A stretch of 35,176 bases of DNA from positions 1-35,176 of the forward strand of contig JAISDW010000088.1 of the NCBI GenBank assembly GCA_031264445.1, in the 5' to 3' direction. Shown piece after piece: positions 7,156 through 15,210 of this stretch. The notes beneath the pieces are model-generated. The model ran no database searches and was not told the DNA's origin. It saw only the letters and a program-made list of their open reading frames with translations. A program made the translations under genes and the position numbers. Within the stretch, counting starts at the first letter, position 1; each line of letters opens with the position of its first letter. The stretch comes from Elusimicrobiota bacterium. Its GTDB lineage: Bacteria > Elusimicrobiota > Elusimicrobia > Elusimicrobiales > Elusimicrobiaceae.

Positions 7156-8721
7156 TTATTTTACCGCTTTTCCCGCCTCGGCGTTTGATAACAGGTCAGA
7201 GATTTCTTTATTTCTGCATTGGTATCCGTTAATATCGTAGAGGTAATCAGAGGTGGCTCCCGCTTTCAGCAGAATATACACAATTTCTTTGTCGTCCCTC
7301 CAGCAAGCATTCTTTAACGCTGTCCTGCCGCCGCTGCCTTTTAAATCAGGATCAGCCCCCGCATTTAGCAGCATAGAGACTATTTCTTTATTTGAAGTAA
7401 GCATTAATGCCGTAGAACCATCTGATTTTTGTAAGTTAGGATCAGCCCCCGCGTTCAGCAGCATAGACACGATTTCTTTACCTTCACGGAATGAAGCAAT
7501 TATTAATGCCGTAGAACCATCTGACGATTGTAAGTTCGGATTAGCCTTTGCTTTCAGCAGCATAGAGACTATTTCTTTCCTTCCATGATTAGCGGCAATT
7601 ATTAATGGCGTCTCGGAATTTTCTGTCCGGGCATTAATATCTCCTCCTTTGATAAACTTTTCAAGCAGATCTATATCTTCGTTCACTATGATATTATTTA
7701 TTGATTTGACGGGTACTTCTGCTTCCGCGCCGGCGGCTAATAACATAGAAATGATTTCTTCATGTCTTCTGGCATACAGTAATGCCGTATAACCTTTTGA
7801 GTTTTGTAAATTGGGGTCGGCCCCTGCACTCAGCAAAATAGAGACTATTTCTTTATCTCCACGGGCCGCAGCGGACATTAATGCCGTAGAATTCTCCCTA
7901 TCGCTTCCGGCTGGTAGGTTGGGATCAGCCTTTGCCTTTAGCAGCATAGACACGATTTCTTTTTGTCCGGAAGAAACGGCTCTCGTTAATGGTCTTTCCG
8001 TATATATTAGGGCATTAACATCTGCTCCTTTTTTGATAAATTCTTCAATCAGAGGTATATCTGTAAGGCTTATGGCGTTAATTAACATTTCAGAAAGGTT
8101 CTCTTGTGCGCCGGCGGATAACAACATGGAAACGATTTCTTCATGCCTTCTGACTTTCGCGTTCCATAAACCGCTATTAGGATCAGCGCCCGCCTTCAAC
8201 AGCATAGAGACTATTTCTTTATCTCCATTGGATGAAGCCATACTTAGTGCTGTTTGACCCAGATATGAGTTTATGTTAGGATCGGCTTTTGCCTCTAGCA
8301 GTATAGATACTATTGCTTTATGTCCTGCTCTTGAAGCAGCCATTAAGGCAGTCTCGCCCCCGGGATTAATCCCTCTATGGAAATGTCTCATATTAGGATC
8401 AGCCCCTTCTTTTAATAATCTGGAAACAACATCCTTATCCCCATTTGCCGCGGCAGTTATTAGAAGAGGGGGTTTATTATCCTCAAAGAATCTTTGGATT
8501 TCTTGAAGTTGGACACTATCTAATTGCACCGCCGCCGCGGGCGAATCCATGGCGGGTTTATCCCTTTCAATTCGTTCTTGAACTTGGACACTATCTTTGC
8601 TTGCGCCGGCTTCCGACAAAAGAGCGTTTTCATCTGCAGAATTGTCTTTGCAGCCAGAGGCGAACAGAATAAACGACAGAATCACAAAAGAAAATAATAA
8701 CAAAACTTTTTTTGGTTTCAT
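7156..8721 (-). CDS. Ankyrin-repeat lipoprotein
   Basis: The 521-residue protein starts with a hydrophobic signal segment (VLLLFSFVILSFILFASG) ending in Cys24, a relaxed lipobox (ASG-C), so it is probably a lipoprotein. After a charged linker about 13 ankyrin repeats follow, recognisable by EIVSMLLKAGADPN and close variants and by GxTALMxAA turns. Two repeats are degenerate (LIEEFIKKGADVNA and LEKFIKGGDINA). GGAGG lies 7 nt before the start, and an AT-rich region with TATTAT lies upstream. Ankyrin arrays mediate protein binding; no enzyme domain is visible. The gene sits between two direct repeats in an AT-rich island, opposite in strand to the DUF4424 gene. Confidence 0.88.
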   Translation of the reverse strand: MKPKKVLLLFSFVILSFILFASGCKDNSADENALLSEAGASKDSVQVQERIERDKPAMDSPAAAVQLDSVQLQEIQRFFEDNKPPLLITAAANGDKDVVSRLLKEGADPNMRHFHRGINPGGETALMAASRAGHKAIVSILLEAKADPNINSYLGQTALSMASSNGDKEIVSMLLKAGADPNSGLWNAKVRRHEEIVSMLLSAGAQENLSEMLINAISLTDIPLIEEFIKKGADVNALIYTERPLTRAVSSGQKEIVSMLLKAKADPNLPAGSDRENSTALMSAAARGDKEIVSILLSAGADPNLQNSKGYTALLYARRHEEIISMLLAAGAEAEVPVKSINNIIVNEDIDLLEKFIKGGDINARTENSETPLIIAANHGRKEIVSMLLKAKANPNLQSSDGSTALIIASFREGKEIVSMLLNAGADPNLQKSDGSTALMLTSNKEIVSMLLNAGADPDLKGSGGRTALKNACWRDDKEIVYILLKAGATSDYLYDINGYQCRNKEISDLLSNAEAGKAVK

Positions 8722-8772
8722 AAAGCTACCTCCAAAGTTGACGTTACAAATAAATAATATAATTTTTAATTA

Positions 8773-8917
8773 TCCGGATGCCAGTGAAAAACTATAGTTT
8801 CCAAAATCTGTGCATCCGAACACTTTGTTAAGCAACAAAAATTTAAATTGTAAGAAGAGCCCCATCTTTGACGAAATCGCTAAAGGGTTTAGTTTTCCAG
8901 AATGGCTCCTGCCGGCA
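8773..8917 (+). repeat. 145-bp imperfect direct repeat, right copy
   Basis: It has the same length and orientation as 6934-7078. It starts TCCGGATGCCAGTG and ends GAATGGCTCCTGCCGGCA. It continues into 8920-8977, whose sequence is also related to 5360-5409, so this copy appears to be the most complete. It fills the space between the start of the ankyrin gene and the end of thiD. Confidence 0.8.
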
Positions 8918-8977
8918 GACGGTATCCGGAAAGAATATAAAGCCAAAGTTCCGTATTTCCATACCGCATTTGGCGCG

Positions 8978-9745
8978 TTAAAATTTGCAGCAGTGGTTTA
9001 AGGGACCGCTTCCGGCGCCCAAATCCAGGCCGGCTTTCAGCGCGCATGTAATATACTGTTTGGCGCGCTCAATGCTTGTTTCCAAAGGCAGGCCCGCGGC
9101 CAGATTGCAGGCTACTGCGCTTGAAAGCGTGCAGCCCGTGCCATGCGTGTTGGGATTATTTATTTTGGGCGCGCAAAACCAGCGGGCTTTTTTGCCGTCG
9201 TAAAATAAATCATCCGCGCAATTTTTTAAGTGTCCGCCTTTTAGTAAAACGGGTTTATTAAATTTTTTTGCCGCCGCTGGCATATCTTCTTTATTTTCTA
9301 TTTTCAGGCCGGTGATGGCTTCGGCTTCCGCAATATTGGGCGTGATGAGCGACGCCAAAGGAAAAAGTTTTTCCTTTAAAGCGTTTACGGCGCCTTCGCT
9401 TATAAGCCTGCCGCCGCTGGTGGCCACCATAACAGGGTCAAGCACTATATTTGCCGCTTTAAATTTTTTCAGCGCGGATGCTATTGCCTCAATAATTTCA
9501 ATTTCGGAAACCATGCCTATTTTGACGGCGTCGGGGAAAATGTCCGTAAACACGCATTCCAGCTGTTTGGTGACGAAGGCCGCGTCAACATTCATTACGC
9601 CGTAAACGCCGGTGGTGTTTTGCGCGGTCAGGGCGGTTATCACGCTTGAAGCGTAGAGGCCGTGCGCCGTGATTGTTTTTATGTCGGCCTGTATGCCAGC
9701 GCCGCCGCTTGAGTCCGAGCCCGCGATTGTTAGTACCGTTTTCAT
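8978..9745 (-). CDS. thiD: Hydroxymethylpyrimidine/phosphomethylpyrimidine kinase ThiD
   Basis: ThiD phosphorylates HMP to HMP-P and then to HMP-PP for thiamine synthesis. The protein has the PfkB/ribokinase-like signatures TIAGSDSSGGAGIQADIKT at the N-terminus, VLDPVMVATSGG, and NPNTHGTGCTLSSAVACNLA (anion hole and catalytic region) near residue 205. I chose the ATG at 9745, which overlaps the thiE stop as ATGA and has GAGGAG 6 nt upstream; a GTG at 9751 in the same frame has no spaced ribosome-binding site. It is the last gene of the thiM-thiE-thiD operon. Confidence 0.93.
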   Translation of the reverse strand: MKTVLTIAGSDSSGGAGIQADIKTITAHGLYASSVITALTAQNTTGVYGVMNVDAAFVTKQLECVFTDIFPDAVKIGMVSEIEIIEAIASALKKFKAANIVLDPVMVATSGGRLISEGAVNALKEKLFPLASLITPNIAEAEAITGLKIENKEDMPAAAKKFNKPVLLKGGHLKNCADDLFYDGKKARWFCAPKINNPNTHGTGCTLSSAVACNLAAGLPLETSIERAKQYITCALKAGLDLGAGSGPLNHCCKF

Positions 9746-10992
9746 TTCCACTCCTCAAGCGAATTTAAGTAAAAATCCGCGCTTTCAAGCATTTGTTGTT
9801 TGTCATCGTTTACATCGTTTACATTGGAATCATAAACGCCTACGGCGTAAAAACCGGCTTTTTTAGCGGTTTGCAGCGCGGTGAGATTATCTTCCGCCAG
9901 AATACTTTTTTCTTTTACGCCGCCAGCCGCTTTAAGCGCGGCCAGAAAAACCGCGGGGCTATCTTTGGAGGCTCCCGCGTCACGGGTTGTTATTATATTT
10001 GTAAAAAACTCTCGGGCTTTAAGCCTTTTTAACACGGCGGTTACGGGCTCTTTTAGCGCGCCGGTGGCTATAACCATTTTTTTGTTTTGGCTTTGCAGTT
10101 TTTCCAAAAGTTCTCTTGCGCCCGGTTTAAACAAAGAATATTTTTTATAACCTTCCGTTAAAAGATGAGAGAGCTCTTTTTCTATTTCTTCCGCACCATC
10201 GGCAAGCGGGTATTTATTTTTAAGATGAAGCGCGGCCTCGGGCAGCGTTAAATACTCCAGCTCTTCATAAAGGACGGGCCCGGGTGTGATATTTTTACCC
10301 GCGAGATAATCTTTTGCCAAGTTCTTCCATACCGGCATGGAGTCTATTAAAGTGCCGTCAAAGTCAAAAATAATACAATCAGAAATTACTTTCATAATTT
10401 CAAAGCGCAGCTCTTTAGCCGCCGTATACACGTCCTTCGTGCCGAAGAGAGAAGAAATTACCGCTATGCCCGAAAGGCCGGCGCCCTCAAGCCGGGCGAT
10501 ATTATTCGCGTTTATTCCGCCAATGGCGACGACGGGTATTTTTACGGTTGAGCATATTTCTTTCAATACGCCCATAGAAATATTTTGCGCGTCGCCCTTA
10601 CTGGGCGTGGGGAAAACCGCGCCCGCGCCCAGATAATCGGCGCCTGCCGCCTGCGCTTCAAGGGCTTCTTTTTTGTTAAAGACCGATATGCCCAATATTT
10701 TCCTTGGCCCCAGCATTTTGCGCGCTTCGCGCGCCGTTATGTCGCTTTGTCCTGCGTGCAGGCCTTCAGCGTTTACCCTGAGCGCGACTTCCAAATTATC
10801 ATTAATTATAAGAGGCACTTTATATCTTGAAGTTATTTTTTTAACTTCCTCCGCGCGTGAAATAAATTCATCCGCGGGCAGATTTTTGCACCTTAACTGT
10901 ACAAGCGTTGCGCCGCCTTTTATCGCGGCTTCCAGATTTTTTACGCCGTCCGTCACGGCGTAAAGTGCTGGATTAAACGGTAAGGGTTTCAA
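9742..10992 (-). CDS. thiE: ThiE thiamine-phosphate synthase fused to a HAD phosphatase
   Basis: Residues about 8-195 are ThiE: YAVTDG, VQLRCKNLPADEF, IINDNLEVAL, GLHAGQSD, and the family motif GADYLGAGAVFPTPSKGDA. It joins HMP-PP and HET-P to give thiamine phosphate. Residues about 203-400 are a HAD hydrolase: motif I D210-FDGTLIDS (nucleophile D210, acid D212), MVIATGALKEP, a Lys in GASKDSPAVF and AEDNLTALQTAKKAG, of the phosphoglucomutase-like class. The start is TTG at 10992 with AGGGAG 7 nt upstream, inside the end of thiM; no closer ATG exists. Family knowledge: HAD enzymes can dephosphorylate thiamine phosphate, and plants use a separate HAD for this. The fusion suggests the same here, by inference. 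Confidence 0.9.
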   Translation of the reverse strand: MKPLPFNPALYAVTDGVKNLEAAIKGGATLVQLRCKNLPADEFISRAEEVKKITSRYKVPLIINDNLEVALRVNAEGLHAGQSDITAREARKMLGPRKILGISVFNKKEALEAQAAGADYLGAGAVFPTPSKGDAQNISMGVLKEICSTVKIPVVAIGGINANNIARLEGAGLSGIAVISSLFGTKDVYTAAKELRFEIMKVISDCIIFDFDGTLIDSMPVWKNLAKDYLAGKNITPGPVLYEELEYLTLPEAALHLKNKYPLADGAEEIEKELSHLLTEGYKKYSLFKPGARELLEKLQSQNKKMVIATGALKEPVTAVLKRLKAREFFTNIITTRDAGASKDSPAVFLAALKAAGGVKEKSILAEDNLTALQTAKKAGFYAVGVYDSNVNDVNDDKQQMLESADFYLNSLEEWK

Positions 10993-11749
10993 TTTTTTTC
11001 TCCCTTTGCACTGTTTCGGGGGTTAAGAAGCCGACGGCGTCTATGAGATTGTTCCTGTAAGACATCAGCCCCTGGTTTTTGAAAGCTCTTTCGCCCGCTA
11101 CGCCAAAAGCCGCAGTCGCGCAAACCGCTGCGTCCAAGGAAGGAAACTCCGCCCTGAAAGCCGCGCACAAGGCCCCCAGCATGCAGCCGCTGCCGCACAC
11201 GCGGCCCATGTATTCGTGTCCGTTTGCGATAGAAAGAGTTTTTTCGCCGTCTGAAATTATATCCAAAGGCCCGCTTATTAAAATTACGCTTTTGGTTTTT
11301 AAGGCCAGCTCTTTTGCAAGCAAAGCGGCGTTTTTGGGTGAAGCTTTATCTTCGTCGCTTGCGTCTACGCCTTTTGTTGCGTTTGCGCTGCCAGCTATGT
11401 TTTTTATTTCCGAAATATTGCCTTTTATTATGTCAAAGCGGATATTTTCAAGCAACTGAAGCGCGGCTTCAGTCCTTAAGCGGCTTGCGCCCGCGCCGAC
11501 GGGGTCAAGAATTACGGGGATATTAAGAGCATTGGCTTTTTTGCCGGCGCGCAACATGGCATTTACGGTGCGGGCGTTCAGCGTGCCTATGTTAATGTAA
11601 AGCGCGTTTGATATGGAAACGATGTCTTCGACTTCTCTTTCATCGTCGGCCATTACGGGGCTGGCGCCGCAGGCTAGTAAAACATTGGCGCAGTCGTTTA
11701 CCGTAACGTAATTTGTTATGCAGTGTACTAAAGGTTTGGTTTGCAGCAT
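10973..11749 (-). CDS. thiM: Hydroxyethylthiazole kinase ThiM
   Basis: ThiM phosphorylates the salvaged thiazole alcohol to HET-P. The 258-residue protein shows HCITNYVTVNDCANVLLACG followed by ASPVMADD, the substrate-binding N-terminus of the family, VILDPVGAGASRLR, and the catalytic GSGCMLGALCAAF. It is the first gene after a TPP riboswitch and overlaps thiE by 20 nt. With no thiC or thiG in the window, the operon looks built for salvage of both thiamine halves. Confidence 0.95.
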   Translation of the reverse strand: MLQTKPLVHCITNYVTVNDCANVLLACGASPVMADDEREVEDIVSISNALYINIGTLNARTVNAMLRAGKKANALNIPVILDPVGAGASRLRTEAALQLLENIRFDIIKGNISEIKNIAGSANATKGVDASDEDKASPKNAALLAKELALKTKSVILISGPLDIISDGEKTLSIANGHEYMGRVCGSGCMLGALCAAFRAEFPSLDAAVCATAAFGVAGERAFKNQGLMSYRNNLIDAVGFLTPETVQREKKIETLTV

Positions 11750-11755
11750 TTTTTA

Positions 11756-11842
11756 TCCCTCCGTTGGTATTATCCAAATCAGGTTATATGGGTCGGAATT
11801 AAAAATTCCCTCTCAGCCTATACATAAGCTCCCCGCCAACTA
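11756..11842 (-). promoter_or_regulatory. TPP riboswitch (THI element) controlling thiM
   Basis: The reverse strand contains the conserved thi-box core: GGGGAGC, GGCTGAGAGGGA, TTCCGACCC, and ATAACCTGATTTGGATAATACC followed by AACGGAGGGA. These match the CUGAGA and ACCUGA..GGAUAAU.CC blocks of TPP-binding aptamers. The final GGAGGG is also the Shine-Dalgarno of thiM (ATG at 11749) and no terminator lies in between, so control is probably at translation initiation: TPP binding hides the ribosome site. Confidence 0.95.
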
Positions 11843-11915
11843 TGAATTATATTAATATTATAACAAAATAACTGAAAGTTTTTTAAGCATAAAAAACCGA
11901 GTTTTAAGAAAAGAA

Positions 11916-11943
11916 AACCCTTCGGCATAATTGCCGAAGGGTT
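11916..11943 (-). terminator. Terminator of the PepT-like peptidase gene
   Basis: A perfect 12-bp stem, AACCCTTCGGCA / TGCCGAAGGGTT with a 4-nt loop, lies 40 nt after the peptidase stop. On the reverse strand it is followed by TTCTTTTCTT. Its flanks (GCATAAAAAACCGAGTTTTA and AAGGGTTCAGTCTTGAA) resemble the central part of the 145-bp repeats at 6934 and 8773. Confidence 0.8.
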
Positions 11944-11983
11944 CAGTCTTGAAACAACGCGCCAAATCGTGGGCGCAATCCCG

Positions 11984-13126
11984 CTACTTCTTATAATTCC
12001 GTACAATATCCAGCACGATGTCCGCCGTCTGGTTGAACATTTTGATGTCCAGCCACTCGTTCAGCGTGTGCGGCGCGCGGTAGCCTATGCCGATTATCGG
12101 CGTAAGGAGACCTTTGCCGTAAAGGATATTGGCGTCATACCCGCCGCCGCTGGAATGGGCGTGTATTTTAACCCCGTGCTTAGCGGCCTGCGCCGTGATG
12201 TGATTCATCAGCGCGGACTTGGGGGGGATATTGAGTATGGGGTATTTTTCGCTCACTTTTACGTCAATAACGGCTTTGACCGTTTTGCCGTTTACTTTTT
12301 TGGTAAATTTCTTTTCGGCCTTTTTGAAGCAGTCCTGCATGTGTTTGATTTGCTTCTTAAGGCTGGCGAGATTTCGGCTTCGCGCCTCACCTTGCAAAGT
12401 CAGGGCGGGCATTACGACGTTTGTGGAATTGCCGCCGTTTATTACGCCGAAGTTGGCTATTGTCAGCGGGTCTATGCGGCCCAGTTTCATTATTGAAAGC
12501 GCGTAAGCTGCGGCTTCCAGCGCGGAGATACCCTTTTCCGGCTCCATGCCGGCGTGGGCGGCAAGGCCTGTTATTTCGACATCAAATACAACCGCGGCCG
12601 GGGCCTGCACCACAAGGGCGTCATTCTCATTGTTGTCCAAAAGCAAGCCTTCGCGGCCTTTGAGTTTTGTGGCGTCCAAACCCTTCGCGCCGTACATACC
12701 CGATTCTTCGCATAAGGTCAGCAGCACTTCCACAGGCGGGTGGGGGATTTTCTTTTCTTTAAGCGTTTGTATGACTTCAAGGATTATGGCTATGCCGGCC
12801 CTGTCATCCGCGCTCAAAATGGTGCTGCCGTCGGAGGTTACTTTGCCGTTTTTCACAATCGGTTTTACGCCTTTGCAGGGTTTTACGCTGTCCAGATGCG
12901 CGCCCAGAATAAACGGGGCGGATTTTATGCTGCCCGGCAGCGAGGCTATAACATTACCTTTGGCATTTGTTTTAAAGGTTTTGCCGGCATTATCGGTACA
13001 TACTTTGCAGCCCAGCTGTTTTAATTTCTTTTCGGCCAGCAGCTGCATTGGCAGCTCTTCGTATGAGGGGGCCTCAACTTTAGCCAGCTCAAGGAAGGTG
13101 TCCATAAGTCTTTTATGATTTATCAT
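11984..13126 (-). CDS. PepT-like M20 family peptidase
   Basis: The 380-residue protein has the two-zinc ligand set of the M20 family: H77-L-D79 in LGAHLDS, D108 in SADDRAG, E140-E141 in LCEESG, D164 in LLLDNNE, and a C-terminal His in GYRAPHTLNEW. GLAAHAGMEPEKGISA marks the dimerisation/lid domain, and the overall layout fits the PepT-like (tripeptidase T-related) subgroup. No signal peptide, so it is a cytoplasmic peptidase for short peptides. AAGGAG lies 8 nt upstream of the start. It is a single-gene unit with its own promoter and terminator. Confidence 0.88.
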   Translation of the reverse strand: MINHKRLMDTFLELAKVEAPSYEELPMQLLAEKKLKQLGCKVCTDNAGKTFKTNAKGNVIASLPGSIKSAPFILGAHLDSVKPCKGVKPIVKNGKVTSDGSTILSADDRAGIAIILEVIQTLKEKKIPHPPVEVLLTLCEESGMYGAKGLDATKLKGREGLLLDNNENDALVVQAPAAVVFDVEITGLAAHAGMEPEKGISALEAAAYALSIMKLGRIDPLTIANFGVINGGNSTNVVMPALTLQGEARSRNLASLKKQIKHMQDCFKKAEKKFTKKVNGKTVKAVIDVKVSEKYPILNIPPKSALMNHITAQAAKHGVKIHAHSSGGGYDANILYGKGLLTPIIGIGYRAPHTLNEWLDIKMFNQTADIVLDIVRNYKK

Positions 13127-13164
13127 TGCGCTTTCTCCTTATATAAGGCATACAAGCTAAGTAT

Positions 13165-13194
13165 ATTATAACATGCGCAAAGTTTTTTTGTAAA
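13165..13194 (-). promoter_or_regulatory. Promoter of the PepT-like peptidase gene
   Basis: On the reverse strand TTTACA, an 18-nt spacer and TATAAT lie about 40 nt upstream of the ATG at 13126. The region is shared with the divergent DUF192 gene starting at 13203. Confidence 0.6.
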
Positions 13195-13202
13195 CTGTAT
13201 GT

Positions 13203-13637
13203 ATGAAGAAATTTATGCTGCCCGCCCTGCTTTGCGTTTTGTGCGCGTGCGGCGGGTATAAAAAGACGGCCGTCACGCTGCCCGACGGCTTTGTGGTTAG
13301 GGCGGAAGTCGCCGATACTCCGCAAAAGGCCGAAAGAGGCCTTATGTTCCGCGAAAGTCTGGCCGAGGACGGGGGCATGTTATTTACTTTTGACGCGGCG
13401 GGGCCGCGTATGTTCTGGATGAAAAACACTTTTATAGACCTTGACATAATTTTTATAAATTCCGACGGGAGCGTCTATTCCGTCGCCGCAGGCGTGCCGC
13501 GTTCCTATTCCTACACGCCGGACCATCAGGTGGCATATGTCCCGGGCTACGGGCAGTATGTGCTTGAGCTTGCCTCCGGCGGCGCGCGCAGACATAATAT
13601 AACGGAAGGCTCCAAAATAAAATTTGAATTAAAATGA
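13203..13637 (+). CDS. DUF192 family lipoprotein
   Basis: The 144-residue protein has a short lipoprotein signal peptide ending in lipobox LCA-C16. The rest is the DUF192 domain: TPQKAERGLMFRESLAEDGG, then MLF, FWMKNTFIDLDIIFINSDG, and a final VLELASGGARRHNITEG. The function of the family is not established. It overlaps the next gene as ATGA (13634-13637), so the two are likely co-translated. A second DUF192 protein without a signal peptide lies at 17918-18259. Confidence 0.88.
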   Translation: MKKFMLPALLCVLCACGGYKKTAVTLPDGFVVRAEVADTPQKAERGLMFRESLAEDGGMLFTFDAAGPRMFWMKNTFIDLDIIFINSDGSVYSVAAGVPRSYSYTPDHQVAYVPGYGQYVLELASGGARRHNITEGSKIKFELK

Positions 13638-15046
13638 AAAAAATCCTGATATTTTTCTTTTTCTTCCTGCCGGTTTTGCTTGGCGCACAGGAACGCGCTA
13701 TTGATTATGCCCCGCTTAACGCCGCCGTAAAAGAAAATCTTATAAACCTTATAAATATAAACACCGCCCAGCCCGAGCCGGACGAAACGCTCGCCGCGCG
13801 CTATATTTACAAAGTGCTGAACAAAAATAATATAGACTGGGATATTTACCGCGCGGAAAAGCCGCGCGCCAATCTTATCGCCGTCCTGAAAGCCGATAAA
13901 AAGGCGCCCAGGCAGGACGCGCTGATAATGCTCGCCCATCTTGACACCGCCGCCGTGCACGGCGAATGGGCAAATCCGCCGGCCAAGGCCGTGCTGAAAG
14001 ACGGGCGCATTTACGGCCTGGGCTCAAGCGACGCCAAGAACTACGCTGCCGTAAACCTGGCCATAATGACGTGGCTTAAGCAAAATAAAGTAAGGCTTAA
14101 CCGCGATATTATTTTCCTGTTCACCGCCGACGAAGAAAACGGCAGCGCCAAAGGCATCAGATTTTTGTACGACAAATATCCGCAGAAACTTAAAGCCGGC
14201 TACGCGCTCAACGAAGGCGGCGGGTTTACGGACGAGGGCAGGGGCAGCATAATGTTTGTTGAGGCGGCTACAAAGATGTATATGGATATCCTGATAACGG
14301 CTTACGGCGAGGACGCGCATTCCGCCGCGCCGGCCGACAATAACGCAATTTATAAACTTTCGCAGGCGCTTTCAAAGATAGAAGCCTATAACCCGCCGCT
14401 GCACGCCGCGCCCTTTACCATAAAATTTTTTGAAAAGGTTTACCCGCTGCAGGACGACGATGCAAAAACCACGATGGCTATTTTCCTTAATTCCTCAGAC
14501 TATATGCAGCGCGCGCAGGCGGCCCGCATAATAAGCGAGGACAGGTTTTTCAAAACCCAGCTTATGGACACCATATCGCCCACGGTGATTACCGCCGGCG
14601 CGCAGAGCAATACCGTGTCTTCCGAGGCTTACGCCACGCTGAACTGCCGCCTGCTGCCCGATACCGACCCGGCGAGGTTTCTTGCCGCGCTTACCGGCCT
14701 GTTTGATAATGACGACAGCATTACGCTTACGGTAACCGAGCGGCCGCAGCTGCCCTTTCCCCAGCCGGATCCTTCCGGCAATGACCCGCTTTTGCGCTCA
14801 ATTGAACGCGCCGTGGGAAATGTTAATCCCGGCGCGCTTACGCTGGCCGGCATAGGCCCGGCCGCAAGCGAGAGCGAGTTTTTAAGACGCCGCGGCGTAA
14901 TAACTTACGGCATAGGCCCGCGCATGGACAGGGACGGCGGCGGCGGGCCGCATCAGGTTGACGAGAGCATCGCCGAGGAAGACCTTTATCACCAGCTGAA
15001 GCTGACGCTGAACATAGTGCTTGATTTCGCGGAATACGCGCCGTAG
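13634..15046 (+). CDS. Exported M20 family metallopeptidase
   Basis: A 470-residue protein with signal peptide (KKILIFFFFFLPVLLGA, cleavage near 18). The M20 zinc and catalytic residues are H102-L-D104 in LAHLDTA, D133 in GLGSSDAKN, E167-E168 in TADEENG, E194 in ALNEGGGF, and a late His in GGGGPHQVDE. The YGEDAHSAAP block is the lid-domain motif of the ArgE/DapE/carboxypeptidase G2-like group. It would act in the periplasm as a carboxy- or aminopeptidase; the substrate cannot be read from sequence. It is translationally coupled to the DUF192 lipoprotein gene. Confidence 0.88.
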   Translation: MKKILIFFFFFLPVLLGAQERAIDYAPLNAAVKENLINLININTAQPEPDETLAARYIYKVLNKNNIDWDIYRAEKPRANLIAVLKADKKAPRQDALIMLAHLDTAAVHGEWANPPAKAVLKDGRIYGLGSSDAKNYAAVNLAIMTWLKQNKVRLNRDIIFLFTADEENGSAKGIRFLYDKYPQKLKAGYALNEGGGFTDEGRGSIMFVEAATKMYMDILITAYGEDAHSAAPADNNAIYKLSQALSKIEAYNPPLHAAPFTIKFFEKVYPLQDDDAKTTMAIFLNSSDYMQRAQAARIISEDRFFKTQLMDTISPTVITAGAQSNTVSSEAYATLNCRLLPDTDPARFLAALTGLFDNDDSITLTVTERPQLPFPQPDPSGNDPLLRSIERAVGNVNPGALTLAGIGPAASESEFLRRRGVITYGIGPRMDRDGGGGPHQVDESIAEEDLYHQLKLTLNIVLDFAEYAP

Positions 15047-15120
15047 TTTTTGAAGCGCAGGCCGCTGCTTTGCCTGCGTGCGCAATGAAAGCGGCGGCAA
15101 TGCCCCTTCCCTCCCGCGGT

Positions 15121-15203
15121 GTATAAAATATATAATATAGTTGTCGTAACACCTGTGTACTGCTAATTAGCGACGTATAAAATATAGTATGCCGTAACAG
15201 GAG
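15121..15203 (+). promoter_or_regulatory. Duplicated AT-rich leader upstream of the M24 peptidase operon
   Basis: GTATAAAATATA with a following CGTAACA block occurs at 15121-15155 and again at 15175-15203. Both copies hold -10-like boxes (TATAAT, TATAAA). The second copy ends in AACAGGAGG, the Shine-Dalgarno for the ATG at 15211. This may be a tandem promoter arising by duplication. Confidence 0.4.
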
Positions 15204-15210
15204 GCTGTAT

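Noticed and set aside
7253-8440. Regularly spaced similar DNA blocks, which at first sight look like a CRISPR array
   Set aside because: The period is about 100 bp, the blocks are imperfect and translate as ankyrin repeats, and there are no short unique spacers or cas genes.
7253-8506. Several + strand frames in the ankyrin gene that look like repetitive Ser/Phe/Ala proteins
   Set aside because: They are the complement of the ankyrin repeats; the - strand frame has a lipoprotein signal and ankyrin motifs.
8810-9001. 63-codon + frame in the right repeat copy
   Set aside because: It overlaps the end of thiD and a degenerate repeat. At best it is a relic; the matching frame at 7040 is stopped.
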